This document shows, in pieces, positions 1 through 10,839 of a DNA stretch of 64,000 nucleotides (position 1 is the stretch's first letter; each line of letters begins with the position of its first letter). The notes below the pieces were generated by a model. The model was not told the origin of the DNA. It made no database searches and saw only the letters and a list, made by a program, of their open reading frames with translations. The translations under genes and the position numbers were made by a program. This DNA is from Neurospora intermedia (Eukaryota > Ascomycota > Sordariomycetes > Sordariales > Sordariaceae), in NCBI GenBank assembly GCA_037102815.1, contig BTPP01000009.1:620001-684000 (forward strand), written 5' to 3'.

Positions 1-480
1 ATTAAGCAAAGTATATCTTTTGGGAAGCATGACAACTGTAACCGAGTTTTCTTCCACTGAACAAGGACCAAAGTAAAGTCAACCTTTGCATATGCTATGA
101 GTTTTACCAGATCTGAGTTCCGATACATTAGTAATTGAGAGGGAAACTAACAATGTTATTTTCCTGTTTCCTTCTTCTTCTTGATATCATCGCATTGTTT
201 GTTGTCCGTATGCTGCGGTCGTGATCGCGAATAATTCGAGTGCATGCATAACACTTATCATCATCACCACATCAACTACAATAACATTCTACAGTTCATT
301 CACTATTATAAGAAAGTACGTCCGGATTCTAAAGATCAGAAAGATCAGAAAGAAGGGTAATATAATAGAAAATGATAGGTTGCATATACCGATAGCAACG
401 ATGAAAAAAAAAAAAAAAAAAATAAAAAAAAAAAAGAAAAAAAAAAAAATAAATTGAAAACAAGGCAAAGGCCGAAAAGG
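1..480. other. Left-edge intergenic stretch, no gene seen
   Basis: I see no gene here. The stretch ends in a long A-rich run that lies just downstream of the tRNA gene in its reading direction. Short ORFs across it are low-complexity and unconvincing. Confidence 0.6.
404..453. repeat. A-rich homopolymer tract
   Basis: About 50 bp of almost pure A on the + strand, interrupted by single T and G bases. It lies about 40 bp beyond the 3' end of the tRNA gene. Confidence 0.9.
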
Positions 481-487
481 AAAAAAA
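481..487 (-). terminator. Pol III terminator of the tRNA-Ala gene
   Basis: A run of seven A on the + strand (seven T on the transcribed - strand) starts 6 nt past the tRNA discriminator base. RNA polymerase III stops at runs of four or more T, so this is the natural end of the tRNA transcript. Confidence 0.85.
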
Positions 488-493
488 GAACAT

Positions 494-578
494 TGGACGA
501 GCTGGGAATCGAACCCAGGACCTTTCGCATACAGACGAGTATGCTAAGCGAACGCTCTACCAACTGAGCCACACGCCC
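494..578 (-). tRNA. tRNA-Ala (anticodon AGC) with a 12-nt intron
   Basis: The 85-nt gene folds as a full cloverleaf. The acceptor arm starts GGGCGTG, the D arm is GCTC/GAGC, the anticodon stem is TTCGC/GCGAA, the variable loop is AGGTC, and the T arm is CTGGG TTCGAAT CCCAG. The discriminator is A. The anticodon loop reads TTAGCA-T once a 12-nt intron (541-530) is removed one base 3' of the anticodon, the canonical eukaryotic tRNA intron position. Anticodon AGC reads alanine GCN codons after A-to-I editing. One oddity is the acceptor stem: the 3' strand is CTCGTCC, so the sixth pair is U-U instead of Watson-Crick. A T7 Pol III terminator follows. The mature RNA is 73 nt plus CCA. Confidence 0.93.
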
Positions 579-1274
579 GTGTGATTGGTTGTTGTAATTT
601 GCTACGAGTTTTTGTGCTTATTCACCCGGTAACTGCTCTAGCCGTGTCTGGCACTATGGACCACATCAGTTGTGTCAAGCGTCAAGGATCGATGCGTCGT
701 GAACATCCATGCATATTAAGACTACTTCGAAAATGCCCCTTCCTTAAACGTATTATTTCCCCGGGGTTTTTTTCCCCCGGGGCGTTATTATCTGCATGTT
801 AGTACTTAGTACTGTCGTGCGCCAAACCTGGCCTCTTTCCTTACCAGTATACAGTGCTGTTTTAGGTCAGTGACTCGGGTGTGGTAGTACTGGAGTAGCG
901 TTTTTTTTTTCCCACGAAGTTCAGCTTCTCATCGCCATCCTGCTCATCATTATCCTCCCCACAAGCCCCCATATAATCCCTAGCCAGCCCTCAGCACGAA
1001 GCGTATTTCTTGTGTGACTGCACCGAGACTTTATTTGGACAGTTTGGAAAGCCACAATGTTAGGCAACTATCGTTCACTACGTCGGTAATTAGATATCTT
1101 CAACACATTAGTATTCTTCGGTTTGAAAGCGATGAGCCGTCCGCAAAGCCAGGCTGATAACAGTGCTGGTGCTGGTGTGGGTGCTGGTGATGAAAGGACA
1201 TATGACGAGATAGTTGGTACCTTAGTGAGTGGATATATGTACAGATTAGGTAGGTAGGCAAAACTCACGAAACC

Positions 1275-1299
1275 TTTTTTTTTTTTTTTTTTTTTTTTT
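1275..1299. repeat. T25 homopolymer
   Basis: Twenty-five consecutive T on the + strand, followed by CCC. Confidence 0.95.
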
Positions 1300-1490
1300 C
1301 CCTTGAACACGGACAACGAAATCGTATGAGAAACTGCCACGAAGAAGATGAAACCAAACACAAACCCGCGCTCATACGAAAGGTACCTAAACATCCATCA
1401 GCGATAACGACAACACAACCAACTCAACTCAAATCAACTGAGTTCAACTCCTCGGCGATGTGATATAAAATGCAATGCAAAGAGAGACAG

Positions 1491-1570
<80 letters not shown>
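1491..1570. repeat. AC/AG compound microsatellite
   Basis: An (AC)n stretch of about 14 bp passes directly into about 66 bp of pure (AG)n. It lies in non-coding sequence. The minus-strand ORF that reads through it as Ser-Leu repeats is an artefact. Confidence 0.97.
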
Positions 1571-1575
<5 letters not shown>

Positions 1576-3402
1576 AACTATCGCCGCGTGAAACTTGAAC
1601 AGTACTACACAATGAACGGAATCTCGTTGAGCTCCCGCGCGCGCGCGGTCAGCAAGTTGCCTTGATACAATATGTGAAAAAGAAATATGAAGAAAGGAAG
1701 AAAGAAGAAGCGAGTGAAAAGACGGGAGACCTACCTAGACCTGAGTGAGTGAAGAGAGGTGAGTTGCCTAGGTACCTAGGTAGGTAGGTCAATTCGCGGA
1801 TAGGTTCCGTTCCTTCCTTGAGGACGTTATAGAGGCAAGGACTGGAGGAATTGAAATCATGGCAGGGAGACCTAGGATCCGGTTGCAGTTAGTTCAGTTG
1901 CCGTTTGTTTCGGTTAGCGTACGGGTTGTTTCCGCACCCTTTTGAGAAATTAACTTGGTAACTCAGTACGTGTTTGGTGGTGCCATGGGACTGACTGGCA
2001 GAGAAGAAGAGAGACCAAACTGGAAGTCTCCACGGTGCAAAACTGAGTGGGCGGAGATTAGAACTACCTACTTAAGTAGGTACCTAGCTGTTTCTTGAAA
2101 TCGCATGATCTGATCTGATATGAGATGATATGATATGATTTGATTGCCCCCCGCCATCCAGGGGCATCATCACCCTTTCTAGGTACCACTGTGGACTAAA
2201 TCGACCGGTTACCTACCTACCTACGTACCTCTAGTGTATTCGTAGTCAGTCGGCTAGGGCGATTCCAATCGTAGTCATTTTAATGCGTGTCTAGGTACTC
2301 ATTAAGCGGCGGGAAATTCACTGGCGAAAACCTCTTCCTTGTCTGTTTGACTCATATCATGGGGAGAACGAGCAGCAAACCTAATTACATAAAGCCAGGC
2401 TTATGGGATGCTGCTGCCAACGAATTCACAGACAGCGAGGATTTGGGAATGACGGTTAGTCCGAAGGAGTGCATCGAGACCATTAAAATTACTCAAGAAT
2501 AAGAAGTCAAATAGCCGCCAGATGCAAAACATGATATCCACTGACATTAACCACTATCACCGAAATTGGCACGGACGTTTGAGACGAAAGCGGCTGATAG
2601 ATGCTATTGACTGACTGATTGATCGATGACTGACTACCGGGCACTATTCTAGCTCTCTTGCTCTTTAGTCGTCCTTCTTCCGATCGATACCATCGACATT
2701 CAAGCTCCTAGAATAGAGCTCCTAGAGGTACCTATGTTATGCATTGAAAAGGGGAGTCCGTCCGTCCGTCCGTCTTAGGTCTCAGGTCTCACCAAAGTTT
2801 CCCCTCGGTCTGATCAACTTCAGCAGCGGCAGCAGAGGGCTCTCCTTCTCTCCAATGAAACTTCCTTCCCTTCTTGAACATTTGCTGGGTTGGAAAAATC
2901 CAGTGTCCTTTCCTACCTAGGTATGAACCAGACCATTGGTACCAAACCAAACCTAAGCCAAAGAAAAGAACCAAAGAAAAACAAACAAACAAACAAACAA
3001 TGACCACAAACTCCCATGATTGTGCAAAGCGTCGGATCGATCGATAAATGCCAAGTATTTGCCCTAATAACGCCTTTCCCCCTTTCCTTTCCTTTGCCGA
3101 ATGACCATTGATTGAACGCTTTTGATCTTGAAAGATGAAAAAATAAATTGAACCGTAAACAGAAACCCATGATAACAGAACCACCTAAGATCCTGAAATA
3201 TGATGATGAATGGATCCTAATAGGAAAACAGGAACAATAAAAGAAAGAAACAAACACCAAATACTCCTATTCCTGACCCCCCTTCCCATATTGTTGGTAT
3301 TTGAACCATTGGTGAAAAAAAACCGAAGAATCAAAATCAAATGGAAAGTGCTAGATCCATTTGTCCATATCCTAGCACAACCCCTTTATGAAAGTGCCAC
3401 GC

Positions 3403-5325
3403 CTAAGTGCACAAATTCCTATTCAGCGCCTTCAAAGCTTCATAAGCCTTATCATCCGGCGCCGCAGCCAATCCACCTGCAAGCGCAAGCCCATGCGGCG
3501 GCGGCGGCGGCGGCGGAACACCCACACCCACACCAAGCCCACGAGGACTCCCCAGTGGACTTCTCGCACCATTACTCGCACAAGCGGGCGTAGCCCCCCC
3601 ATTCGCCAACGATTCCGTCTTCACACCTACACTCGGATTCGGATTCGGCGGCGGAAGCAAAATAGCGCTTAGACTAGGTCTAGTACTTGCAGAAATGATG
3701 GGGCTGGTGGTGGTGGTGTGTCCGTTTTGTTGTTGTTGCTGTTGCTGTTGCTGTTTCTGTGGTGATGGTGCAGCCAACGGAGGGTGTAAAGTCAATGGCG
3801 ACAATACAGGCTTCAGACTCGGCGGCGCTCCTCCCTCCTGGTGATGATGACGAGGGGATGAGATGCCGTTGGAAGTAGTAGTTGGTGGCAGAGGAGGGGT
3901 GGGGACAGATCCTGACCCGGAAAAGGGCGTACCGGTGCTGGTTGCGTTTTGCGGCTGCTGCTGTTGTTGCTGCTGCGGAGGGGGGAGGATACTACCGCCT
4001 GTGTTGTGGGCTAGACGGAAATCGAGGTTGAGTGTCTCGCGGGCGGCGGCCATTAGTTGTTGAGATTTCGGGGAGTCGATGGGTGCGATTCTCGGGTGTT
4101 GTTGTTGTTGTGGTTGTTGATGTTGGGGTTGGTGTTGCTGCGGTTGATGCTCGGGGTGTTGAGCGTCGGATGGTAGTTGTGGGGAGGGGAAGTGGTGGTG
4201 AGGAGGTGGCGGTCCTTGATGATGGTGCATGGGTTGTTGTTGTTGTTGACTCGGATGGGGTGGGCCTTGGTGGTGGTAAGGTGGTTGTTGATGCTGCTGC
4301 GGAGGTGGCGGCGGCTGTTGTTGTCGTTGATGAAGATAGTGGTAAGCCGGTGGCGGGGGTTGAGATAGCGGCGGCGGATAAGGGGCTTGAACGGCATGCT
4401 GATGCGGATATGGCTGCGGTTGCGGGAGCTGGATGCCGGGCTTACCGGCTGGTGGAGGAGGCAGGGCGGCCATGTGGTGCTGAGGAGGAGAGAAGTTTTG
4501 GGGGTGGTGAGCATAATGCGGTGGCGCGTGCGGAGGAAGACCGTCGGGATGATATGGCGGTCCTGGGGGGTACGGGGCGGGATGGCCGTTGTAGGGAGGG
4601 GTCGCGACCGGAGAGATGGGCCCCCAATAGCCAGGGCCGGGCGGAGGGGCATGAACATTGGGGTCATAGGGCTGATGATACGGGGGCGGAGGGTTCCTTG
4701 GATGCGAATATGGCGAGTGTCGCTGCATGGGACCTCTCGTCGTCACCGGCACCGAAGATTCGCTAACACTGGACTCGGGGTAGATGCCCTTGGGAATGGT
4801 AACGTGCCTGAGGGCTGGATCACTCGAGGGATCGGGCAGGTTGGCTGGACCCCGGCCGTCCCGGGCATAGTAAGAGATGAGGTGGAGGTGTTGGCCGTGA
4901 GAGGTGGTGATGCTGAATGACTGCTTCATGAGCCCGTCCGCCTTGTACCTGTAGCCTTCGTGGTGATCGTCCGAGCCCCGGTCCTCGTCACTAGCGCGGG
5001 CCGAGTCTGGAGTCCTCCCTGCGTTCCTCCTGCCACCGAATCCTGCCCTCTTTCCCTCCATTTCCCGGTACGTGAGGAAGCTCCCGGATACACGGCTGGC
5101 GCTCCATGACTTTCCATCGGTCCATCTCCGCATGCCGGCTTCCCTCTCATCCCAGACAAAGACCGAGCCCGGTCGAATGGCCTGACGCTCTTTCTCGGAT
5201 AATCGGCGTTGTACTCGGGGCAGGGTGCCTACTCGACAGGCCTCGAACAACTTGATGGCGTCGGCGGTTGTACGGACGCTCCCGTAATAGGTTTCCATGG
5301 ACATATTCGGATGATGGCGCGACAT
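3403..5325 (-). CDS. pac2: WOPR-domain transcription regulator (Gti1/Pac2 family)
   Basis: A single-exon gene of 640 residues. The N-terminus carries the bipartite WOPR DNA-binding domain. WOPRa spans about residues 10-93 (METYYGSV through SFLTYREMEGKR, with the family core MRRWTDGKSWS). After an Arg/Asp-rich linker of about 30 residues, WOPRb spans about 125-180 (YRYKADGLMKQSFS, LHLISYY). The METYYG start and the SEKERQ / SVFVWDEREAG wording match the Pac2 branch better than the Wor1/Ryp1/Sge1 branch. This is from memory of the families, not a search. The remaining 450 residues are Pro/His/Gln/Ser-rich with polyQ and polyP runs, a prion-like disordered region. WOPR proteins are nuclear regulators of fungal morphogenesis and development. 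The start is the first in-frame ATG; METYYG at residue 10 is an alternative. The next gene upstream is 15.4 kb away. Confidence 0.9.
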   Translation of the reverse strand: MSRHHPNMSMETYYGSVRTTADAIKLFEACRVGTLPRVQRRLSEKERQAIRPGSVFVWDEREAGMRRWTDGKSWSASRVSGSFLTYREMEGKRAGFGGRRNAGRTPDSARASDEDRGSDDHHEGYRYKADGLMKQSFSITTSHGQHLHLISYYARDGRGPANLPDPSSDPALRHVTIPKGIYPESSVSESSVPVTTRGPMQRHSPYSHPRNPPPPYHQPYDPNVHAPPPGPGYWGPISPVATPPYNGHPAPYPPGPPYHPDGLPPHAPPHYAHHPQNFSPPQHHMAALPPPPAGKPGIQLPQPQPYPHQHAVQAPYPPPLSQPPPPAYHYLHQRQQQPPPPPQQHQQPPYHHQGPPHPSQQQQQPMHHHQGPPPPHHHFPSPQLPSDAQHPEHQPQQHQPQHQQPQQQQHPRIAPIDSPKSQQLMAAARETLNLDFRLAHNTGGSILPPPQQQQQQQPQNATSTGTPFSGSGSVPTPPLPPTTTSNGISSPRHHHQEGGAPPSLKPVLSPLTLHPPLAAPSPQKQQQQQQQQQNGHTTTTSPIISASTRPSLSAILLPPPNPNPSVGVKTESLANGGATPACASNGARSPLGSPRGLGVGVGVPPPPPPPHGLALAGGLAAAPDDKAYEALKALNRNLCT

Positions 5326-7119
5326 TTTTGGGCGACGCGGCGGTTATGTGATCAGCCTAAGTCTAGAAAAGATATGTTGTCAGGGTGGATAGCGGTGGGA
5401 GCCTGTCGATATTTAAAGCGAGCAAGCCTAGCTAAGGTTGAATGAGCTAATACGATAAAGCTCCACCGCGGCAACAAACGGATCTCGGACAGATTAAGTT
5501 TCGTCCAGCCAGGATCCGGATTTAAGGCCCCAGCGTCGAATGCCAAAAGATGATGGATGGTGTTGACTTGGGCGGCAACCCAAAAAAGGTCCACCGGAAA
5601 TCTTGGCTGTGGGGATCGATCCCAGTCGTGATATCTCGGGAGTCGAGGCGGCTGTTTGGCGAGTTCTGTTTTGAGCGTGTATTGTTTTGTAAAGTGGTAA
5701 ACTTGACTATTGGTGTACCTAATCTGAGACGTTTCGACACCCTTGGGGGTGGGTGACAGGACACCTGTTCTTGGCAAATCGTAAAGGTTAGTGTTCTTTT
5801 TTTCTTTTTTCTTTTTTAAATCGATTGTAAATTTTACGTTGCAAGTGAAAAGAAGCTTAAATCTAGTGCAGTGGTGTGCGTGCGTGTGCGGGCTTGAGCG
5901 TTTCGACCGTCGAGGCGGCGTAAGGCATTACCACCTTCACGGGGTTCCGCATGACAAGCTCAGATGGCCATCCTTGAAGGGATTGTGGACCACCCATGTG
6001 AGGTACTCCGTAGCACCATATGACACCGACCACCGGCAAGTCATCTCGAATGGGTAGTGAGCTTGCGAGTAACGTGTGTTCAAGTGAAGGCAGCTCTGTT
6101 TGGATTTCTACAGGTGCCTGTCCTGCCATGCCATGTTGTGGCTGTGGTGTGTAAGGTCGTCCACTGGCCATTGTAGAGGTGTCCTGTCATCCGTCATACT
6201 GCCCTACAATAGTGTAGCAAATGCCGGGCAGATTTGACGGGAATAGCCCCTCGGCTAAGCTTCGGAATTACGGTGAAGAAGGGGTGTGATGGGGCAGGAT
6301 CGAAGTGGGAATAATAAGAAGAAAAAGGGCCCAGGTACCTGCAGATTTTCTCGATCGTAAATTGTTGCAAAGAGATCGAGGTTACGGTGTCCGAGGTTGC
6401 TGAGTGGCCTCCACTTGATGTTCCCTTTTCCCGACTGCTGCCTGTGGATTGCGAGTCATGGGAAAATTCAAAAGTATTCTGAACCCTCGAAAACTTTCCA
6501 AACGGGTAATCGTGGTCAACGGTGGTTAGTGGTGTTGCTGTTTTGCGCCGAGACAAAGTCACCACCAAATAAACGTGGTCTATTAAAGCGACTCGAGATT
6601 GGCGACGTGAGATTGATTCCCAGGAATAGTAAGAAGAGAGGATTGTCAGATTGTTCGAAGGAGAAAGCGACGGCTACCTAGTTCTAGTCGCTGGTTGGTC
6701 TCGGGAGATTTAGAGTTGTTGGCTGCTGCTCGTCTTCAGGCAGTGAATTGTTGTAAGAAAACGAAGGTTCCAGATTGCAGACTGTCAGTCAGTCACTCAT
6801 TAGTGACTCGTTCCCGCCGGTCGCAGCAACCAACGAACTGGGTTCAACCTGTGACGCTCGGTTCAGACGGAGAGGTTCGGACACTTTGTTAGTTGCGTTG
6901 GCTCTTCTCAGTTGGGGCCAGGTCCTGGTCCCCAGTCTTTCAGAAAAGCCAAGTGTTGAAAGTGGAAATAAAACATTTTAGCTTGCGACTTGTCGAGCCG
7001 CTTGGCGGACTGGTTGGGGGATCGGCTGCAGGTCGATGACGACGCCAGCCAATGGCGCATGTCTCGGAATGTGGGAGACGGAGGGAGGCTTCATGGAAGA
7101 GCAAGGTACCCTGAAGGTT

Positions 7120-7122
<3 letters not shown>

Positions 7123-7164
<42 letters not shown>
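7123..7164. repeat. T42 homopolymer
   Basis: Forty-two consecutive T on the + strand in the WOPR upstream region. It is one of the longest mononucleotide runs in the window. Confidence 0.95.
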
Positions 7165-8168
7165 CTTCCAATTATTTTATCTATCTTTGGTCAATTTGTT
7201 TATTCATCTTTTCTTTCACAGGGAGCTACGACCCTGACGGGGGTGACCAAAAGTTAAAAAGTCAAGCTTTCTTCAAGGTTCTGTTTCCGTTTGCTGGACG
7301 ATGCAAGGCGGCGTTGTGAATGTACTGCGTACGTGTGTATCTTTGGTATTTTTGATACATGGAATGAACAAAGGCTGTCTGTAATTTGTAATTCCACAAA
7401 GCTACTAAAGTACTGGTCCGCTGCTTCCATATACTCGGAGCCTTAGAGGCGCATATCTCGAGATATTAACCCGAAGTAATCTGCTGTCCCAAAACCCCGC
7501 CGGGTCGGGTGCCCGTTCGCTTGCGTTTGTGCGTTGAGGTTGACGCAAGCTCAAGGTTTTTTTAAAGGTGACGATTGAGTTGCGGTTGGAGATGATGATG
7601 GGATGGATGGATGGGGGTGGCGGCTGAAAGTGGGCCCACATGTAGCTGCCGGCTTTCCATCCGTTGTTCATCAGCGCCTGCAATTCACTGAAGCGAAGCC
7701 CTGGAGCCTGATATTGATATTGCCTGCTGACGAACTTTGGTACACTGCAGCATACCATCACTGATGAAGCAAACGCGGCACCACCTCTGGCTGTTATTTC
7801 CACGCAGGCAGCCACCATACTGGGCTTACGATAGATAATACTGTAGTAACATCCTTCGGCGGACATTGAACCGAAGGAGGGAGGGAACGAAAGAAACACC
7901 GGCCTTGAACATTCCCGGCATGGCTAGGTACTTGGAAGTTTAGATAGTACAATGTCAATATTTACATTTCAGTTAGGTTAGTTACCGTCTCGTCAACCAA
8001 CAAAATTTGTCATCTAGACTAGTCTCCCAGCTAGACCTCCGCGTTAGCACCACCACAGCCTCAACGAAACAAAACCAGCGCTACCCAGAATCGGGCAGTT
8101 GGTAACGTGTAGTTTATTTCCAAGCCATTAGCCAATAAGCCTATCTCCCCCAACTGAATGAGCCATGT

Positions 8169-8372
8169 ATCTCTTTCGCTGGTCAAATTTATCCTTTTAG
8201 CGCGCCCCATAAAAATCAGGCGACTACTTCTGCGGTACTGGATTTGGCGTCTTATCGTGCTCTCAGTTAGGTAGAAAATGGTAGCTGATAAGGAAATTGT
8301 TACTGAGCTGCATGTCCAATTGGATAAACCCCTGTCGACGCTAAAAGGATAAATTTGACCAGCGAAAGAGAT
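8169..8372. repeat. Perfect 34-bp inverted repeat with 136-bp spacer
   Basis: The left arm is 8169-8202 (ATCTCTTTCGCTGGTCAAAT onward) and the right arm is 8339-8372, its exact reverse complement over 34 bp. The pairing stops abruptly on both sides. The 136-bp loop has no evident coding content. I see no clear target-site duplication next to either arm. A transcript could fold into a 34-bp hairpin. It may be a small non-autonomous element (MITE-like), a small-RNA hairpin locus, or a relic of a local inverted duplication. Confidence 0.9.
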
Positions 8373-8832
8373 CGTTAGTTGATTACCTACCAACGAGACC
8401 GTCCCCCGGTCACGTTCAGATAATATAATCAAAATCAGGGGTCGGTATTTGAACTCGCTGCAAGCTAGGTACACCACATTTGGCTGTACGTTGGGGCGAC
8501 ATTACATCCGTTCTGCAGCCCGCTTACTATGATAGACGCTTGTTGCCCGCACTCCCTGTGCCCTGTGGTGGCAGCAGTTGGTGCTGGTGATCTCCCGTCA
8601 GCGCCTCGCAGCAGGCTTTCCCTTTACATGCCGCCGTATGCTGTACAAGTATCCTGGTGTATGGACGGGATTGATGGACAGATGGATAGACACATGATGA
8701 TGGCACACAAAGTGGAACAAGCGAATAACGGGAGAGTTTGTTGGTAGGGTAGGTTGGTCGTTAGGTTGTTGGTTGGTTAAACCTAATCAAAGAGGTAATC
8801 GATCTTTTTTTGCTTGGGCCGGACATCAGTCA

Positions 8833-8860
8833 GTCAAGTCAAGTCAAGTCAAGTCAAGTC
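8833..8860. repeat. GTCAA pentanucleotide repeat
   Basis: Five copies of GTCAA plus a partial copy, in non-coding sequence. Confidence 0.95.
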
Positions 8861-10812
8861 ATCCAGGCAAGCAACCACCCTTTCTTTGACTTGCATCGCA
8901 CAGCTGTCACCCTCAACCATGTCGGTATGCTTGCTTCCTTGATGTTGTGCTACCGCTTCGTAGCAAGTAGGTATGCTGTGCAGTGTACTGCGGTATGGTA
9001 TGTGCATTGCACAACGAGCCCCGTGTCAAAGGACGACAACACTGGTCAGCAGTCACGCAATCGGCAATAGAGATAACCAACACGGTTCGTGTTGGCTTGG
9101 CCGCAGCAATATTCGATTCTCTCCCAACGAGCCTACAAGAGAAGAGAAAGTGGGTGTCACACGGATCCTGTTGGCCCTTGTTATTGACGAACAATCCATC
9201 CATCTCGCTTTTTCCAACGCCAAATTCGAGGCCAAGGAGCCCAGCTAATGCTTGGTCTGCTTGGCCGGAGCTTATAGCCTTGGCTTTGGGGAGGGGGTGA
9301 TGTTCGGCTGAACAAGACGGGACGCAAGGGGAGGGAGCGTCAAAACAAAAGGGAACAAGCAGTTGTTAGAAGGGGCCTTTTTCGAGCAGCAGAGAGCAGC
9401 AGCAGAAGAAGAAAAAAAGTGGCGTCCCTCAGTGCAACCAAGTGGGACCCCTGCACCGGCGGAATTGACATGGGAATATCATCGGAAAATCAAGCTTATT
9501 TTTCTGCGACGCTTGCAACGCTTGTACGTAACGCTGACAAGGCCTGGGATAGGTCGGACTGGGCATTTCTTTCCATCACTCCATCTGGTGTCCATCCCGT
9601 CGAACCCGCTTCGCCAACCACGCAAAGGGTGTGCTCTGATGATAATATCCGGGGGTCCAGGGAGGAGTCGAGACGGGCTTGGCGCTGCTCCGGAATAAGC
9701 TCGGTGGGACGACTCGTGACTTGTTTCGCCATTTGCTGCTTTTTTTGATGACTGTGACTGTGGTGGTGCCCCTCCCCCTTATTTCTTGTCATGGCGTAAT
9801 CTGCCACTTGCTGTGGTGTAGCGAGCAATGCAGATTCCCGGCCACAATCTCCTGGGAACCTAACTGACCCTTTTTTTCCTTCGGCCGTGTGTTTGGAAGT
9901 TGGAGACGGTGACGGCAAGTGGAATGTCGGGAGCCGAAGAAGCGAGAGTGATACGACCACCACAAGACCATCGAGGTACCCGTGGAATACTACACTACCC
10001 GTAGAATACGTGCGGAATGTTCGGGGATTGATTAATCCACAATATGGAAAAGAAAAGATTTTGAAGCAATTCTCTACACGGCGGCCCAGGGCAGGACCAT
10101 GTTGAACGTCCGTGCTTCAGTTGAGATACTTGAGTTTTGTCGGGTACGTACTCTTCCTCGTAGGTTAGTACTGTACATAGCACTACTACACCGTCACGAC
10201 CGGCGTGGTCTCCACTGAAAATATCTTGTCGGTCAGTGTTGACATTTTTGGGAGAAATCATCGGTGAATTTCTTTGTGTTTCGCACAACTTTGTTTTTTT
10301 TGTCTATCATCTATTGATCCGCGTGCCCCGGCCTTGTGTTGTCGTTGTCACCGTTGTTATTAATGATGGGTGTACTTGTAGGAGTACCTGTATGTAAAAA
10401 GGTCCCTTCCTTGGGTGGAAATCACAAAATGCTGAATTAAACGTTAACTTTGTGGAGTCGCACTTCCCATTGTGTCAGTTGTAAGAGTGGACTCTCTATT
10501 TCTTGGCGCATCCACAGGCTGCATGTCGAAAAGCTTGGCGGTCCTGAACGGAACTTGGCGGCAGTTGGAAGGGGAAGGTGGGACTCGGTCCAGGGCTCAA
10601 GGCTGTCATGAGAGCAACAGAAAAAAAAAACAGATTTTGCTCCGCTTCCCCAAGAATGCCCACTCGGTGCCTCCAGCTCGGCCGATTCAGCCCTTGAACA
10701 ACGCGAAACATTCAACGTGTTGTTTTGCGATAGCCCGAGCCGCAAGGCCGAGAAACAGAGAGGTCTCCACTTTTCCGTGTCAATCAGGTACGTGTACACA
10801 CAACTGGAAGGT

Positions 10813-10839
10813 GACGACGACGACGACGACGACGACGAC
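10813..10839. repeat. (GAC)9 trinucleotide repeat
   Basis: Nine perfect GAC units. They lie within short overlapping ORFs on both strands, none of which is convincing as a gene. Confidence 0.95.

Larger units (their letters stand above)
579..3402. other. Gene-poor intergenic region with simple repeats
   Basis: No recognisable gene lies between the tRNA and the 3' end of the WOPR gene. The region holds a T25 run, an AC/AG microsatellite, several TAGGTACCTA-type words (around 1768-1788, 2070-2090 and 2211-2232) and a GTCC repeat near 2760. The left part of 3000-3402 probably includes the 3'UTR of the WOPR gene. A 47-codon ATG ORF at 2359-2502 (+) has no support beyond being open. Confidence 0.5.

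Noticed and set aside
2359-2502. 47-codon ATG ORF (+), MGRTSSKPNYIKPG...
   Set aside because: Slightly protein-like, but too short and without any recognised motif or partner.
4032-4766. 244-codon plus-strand ORF opposite the WOPR gene
   Set aside because: Val/Gly-rich low-complexity translation of the antisense of CAA/CCA/CAC-rich codons in the Q/H/P tail.
5352-5777. 141-codon minus-strand ORF just upstream of the WOPR start, considered as an upstream ORF or first exon
   Set aside because: Its first codon is TTG, not ATG, and the residues look random. The WOPR ATG at 5325 already gives a complete domain.
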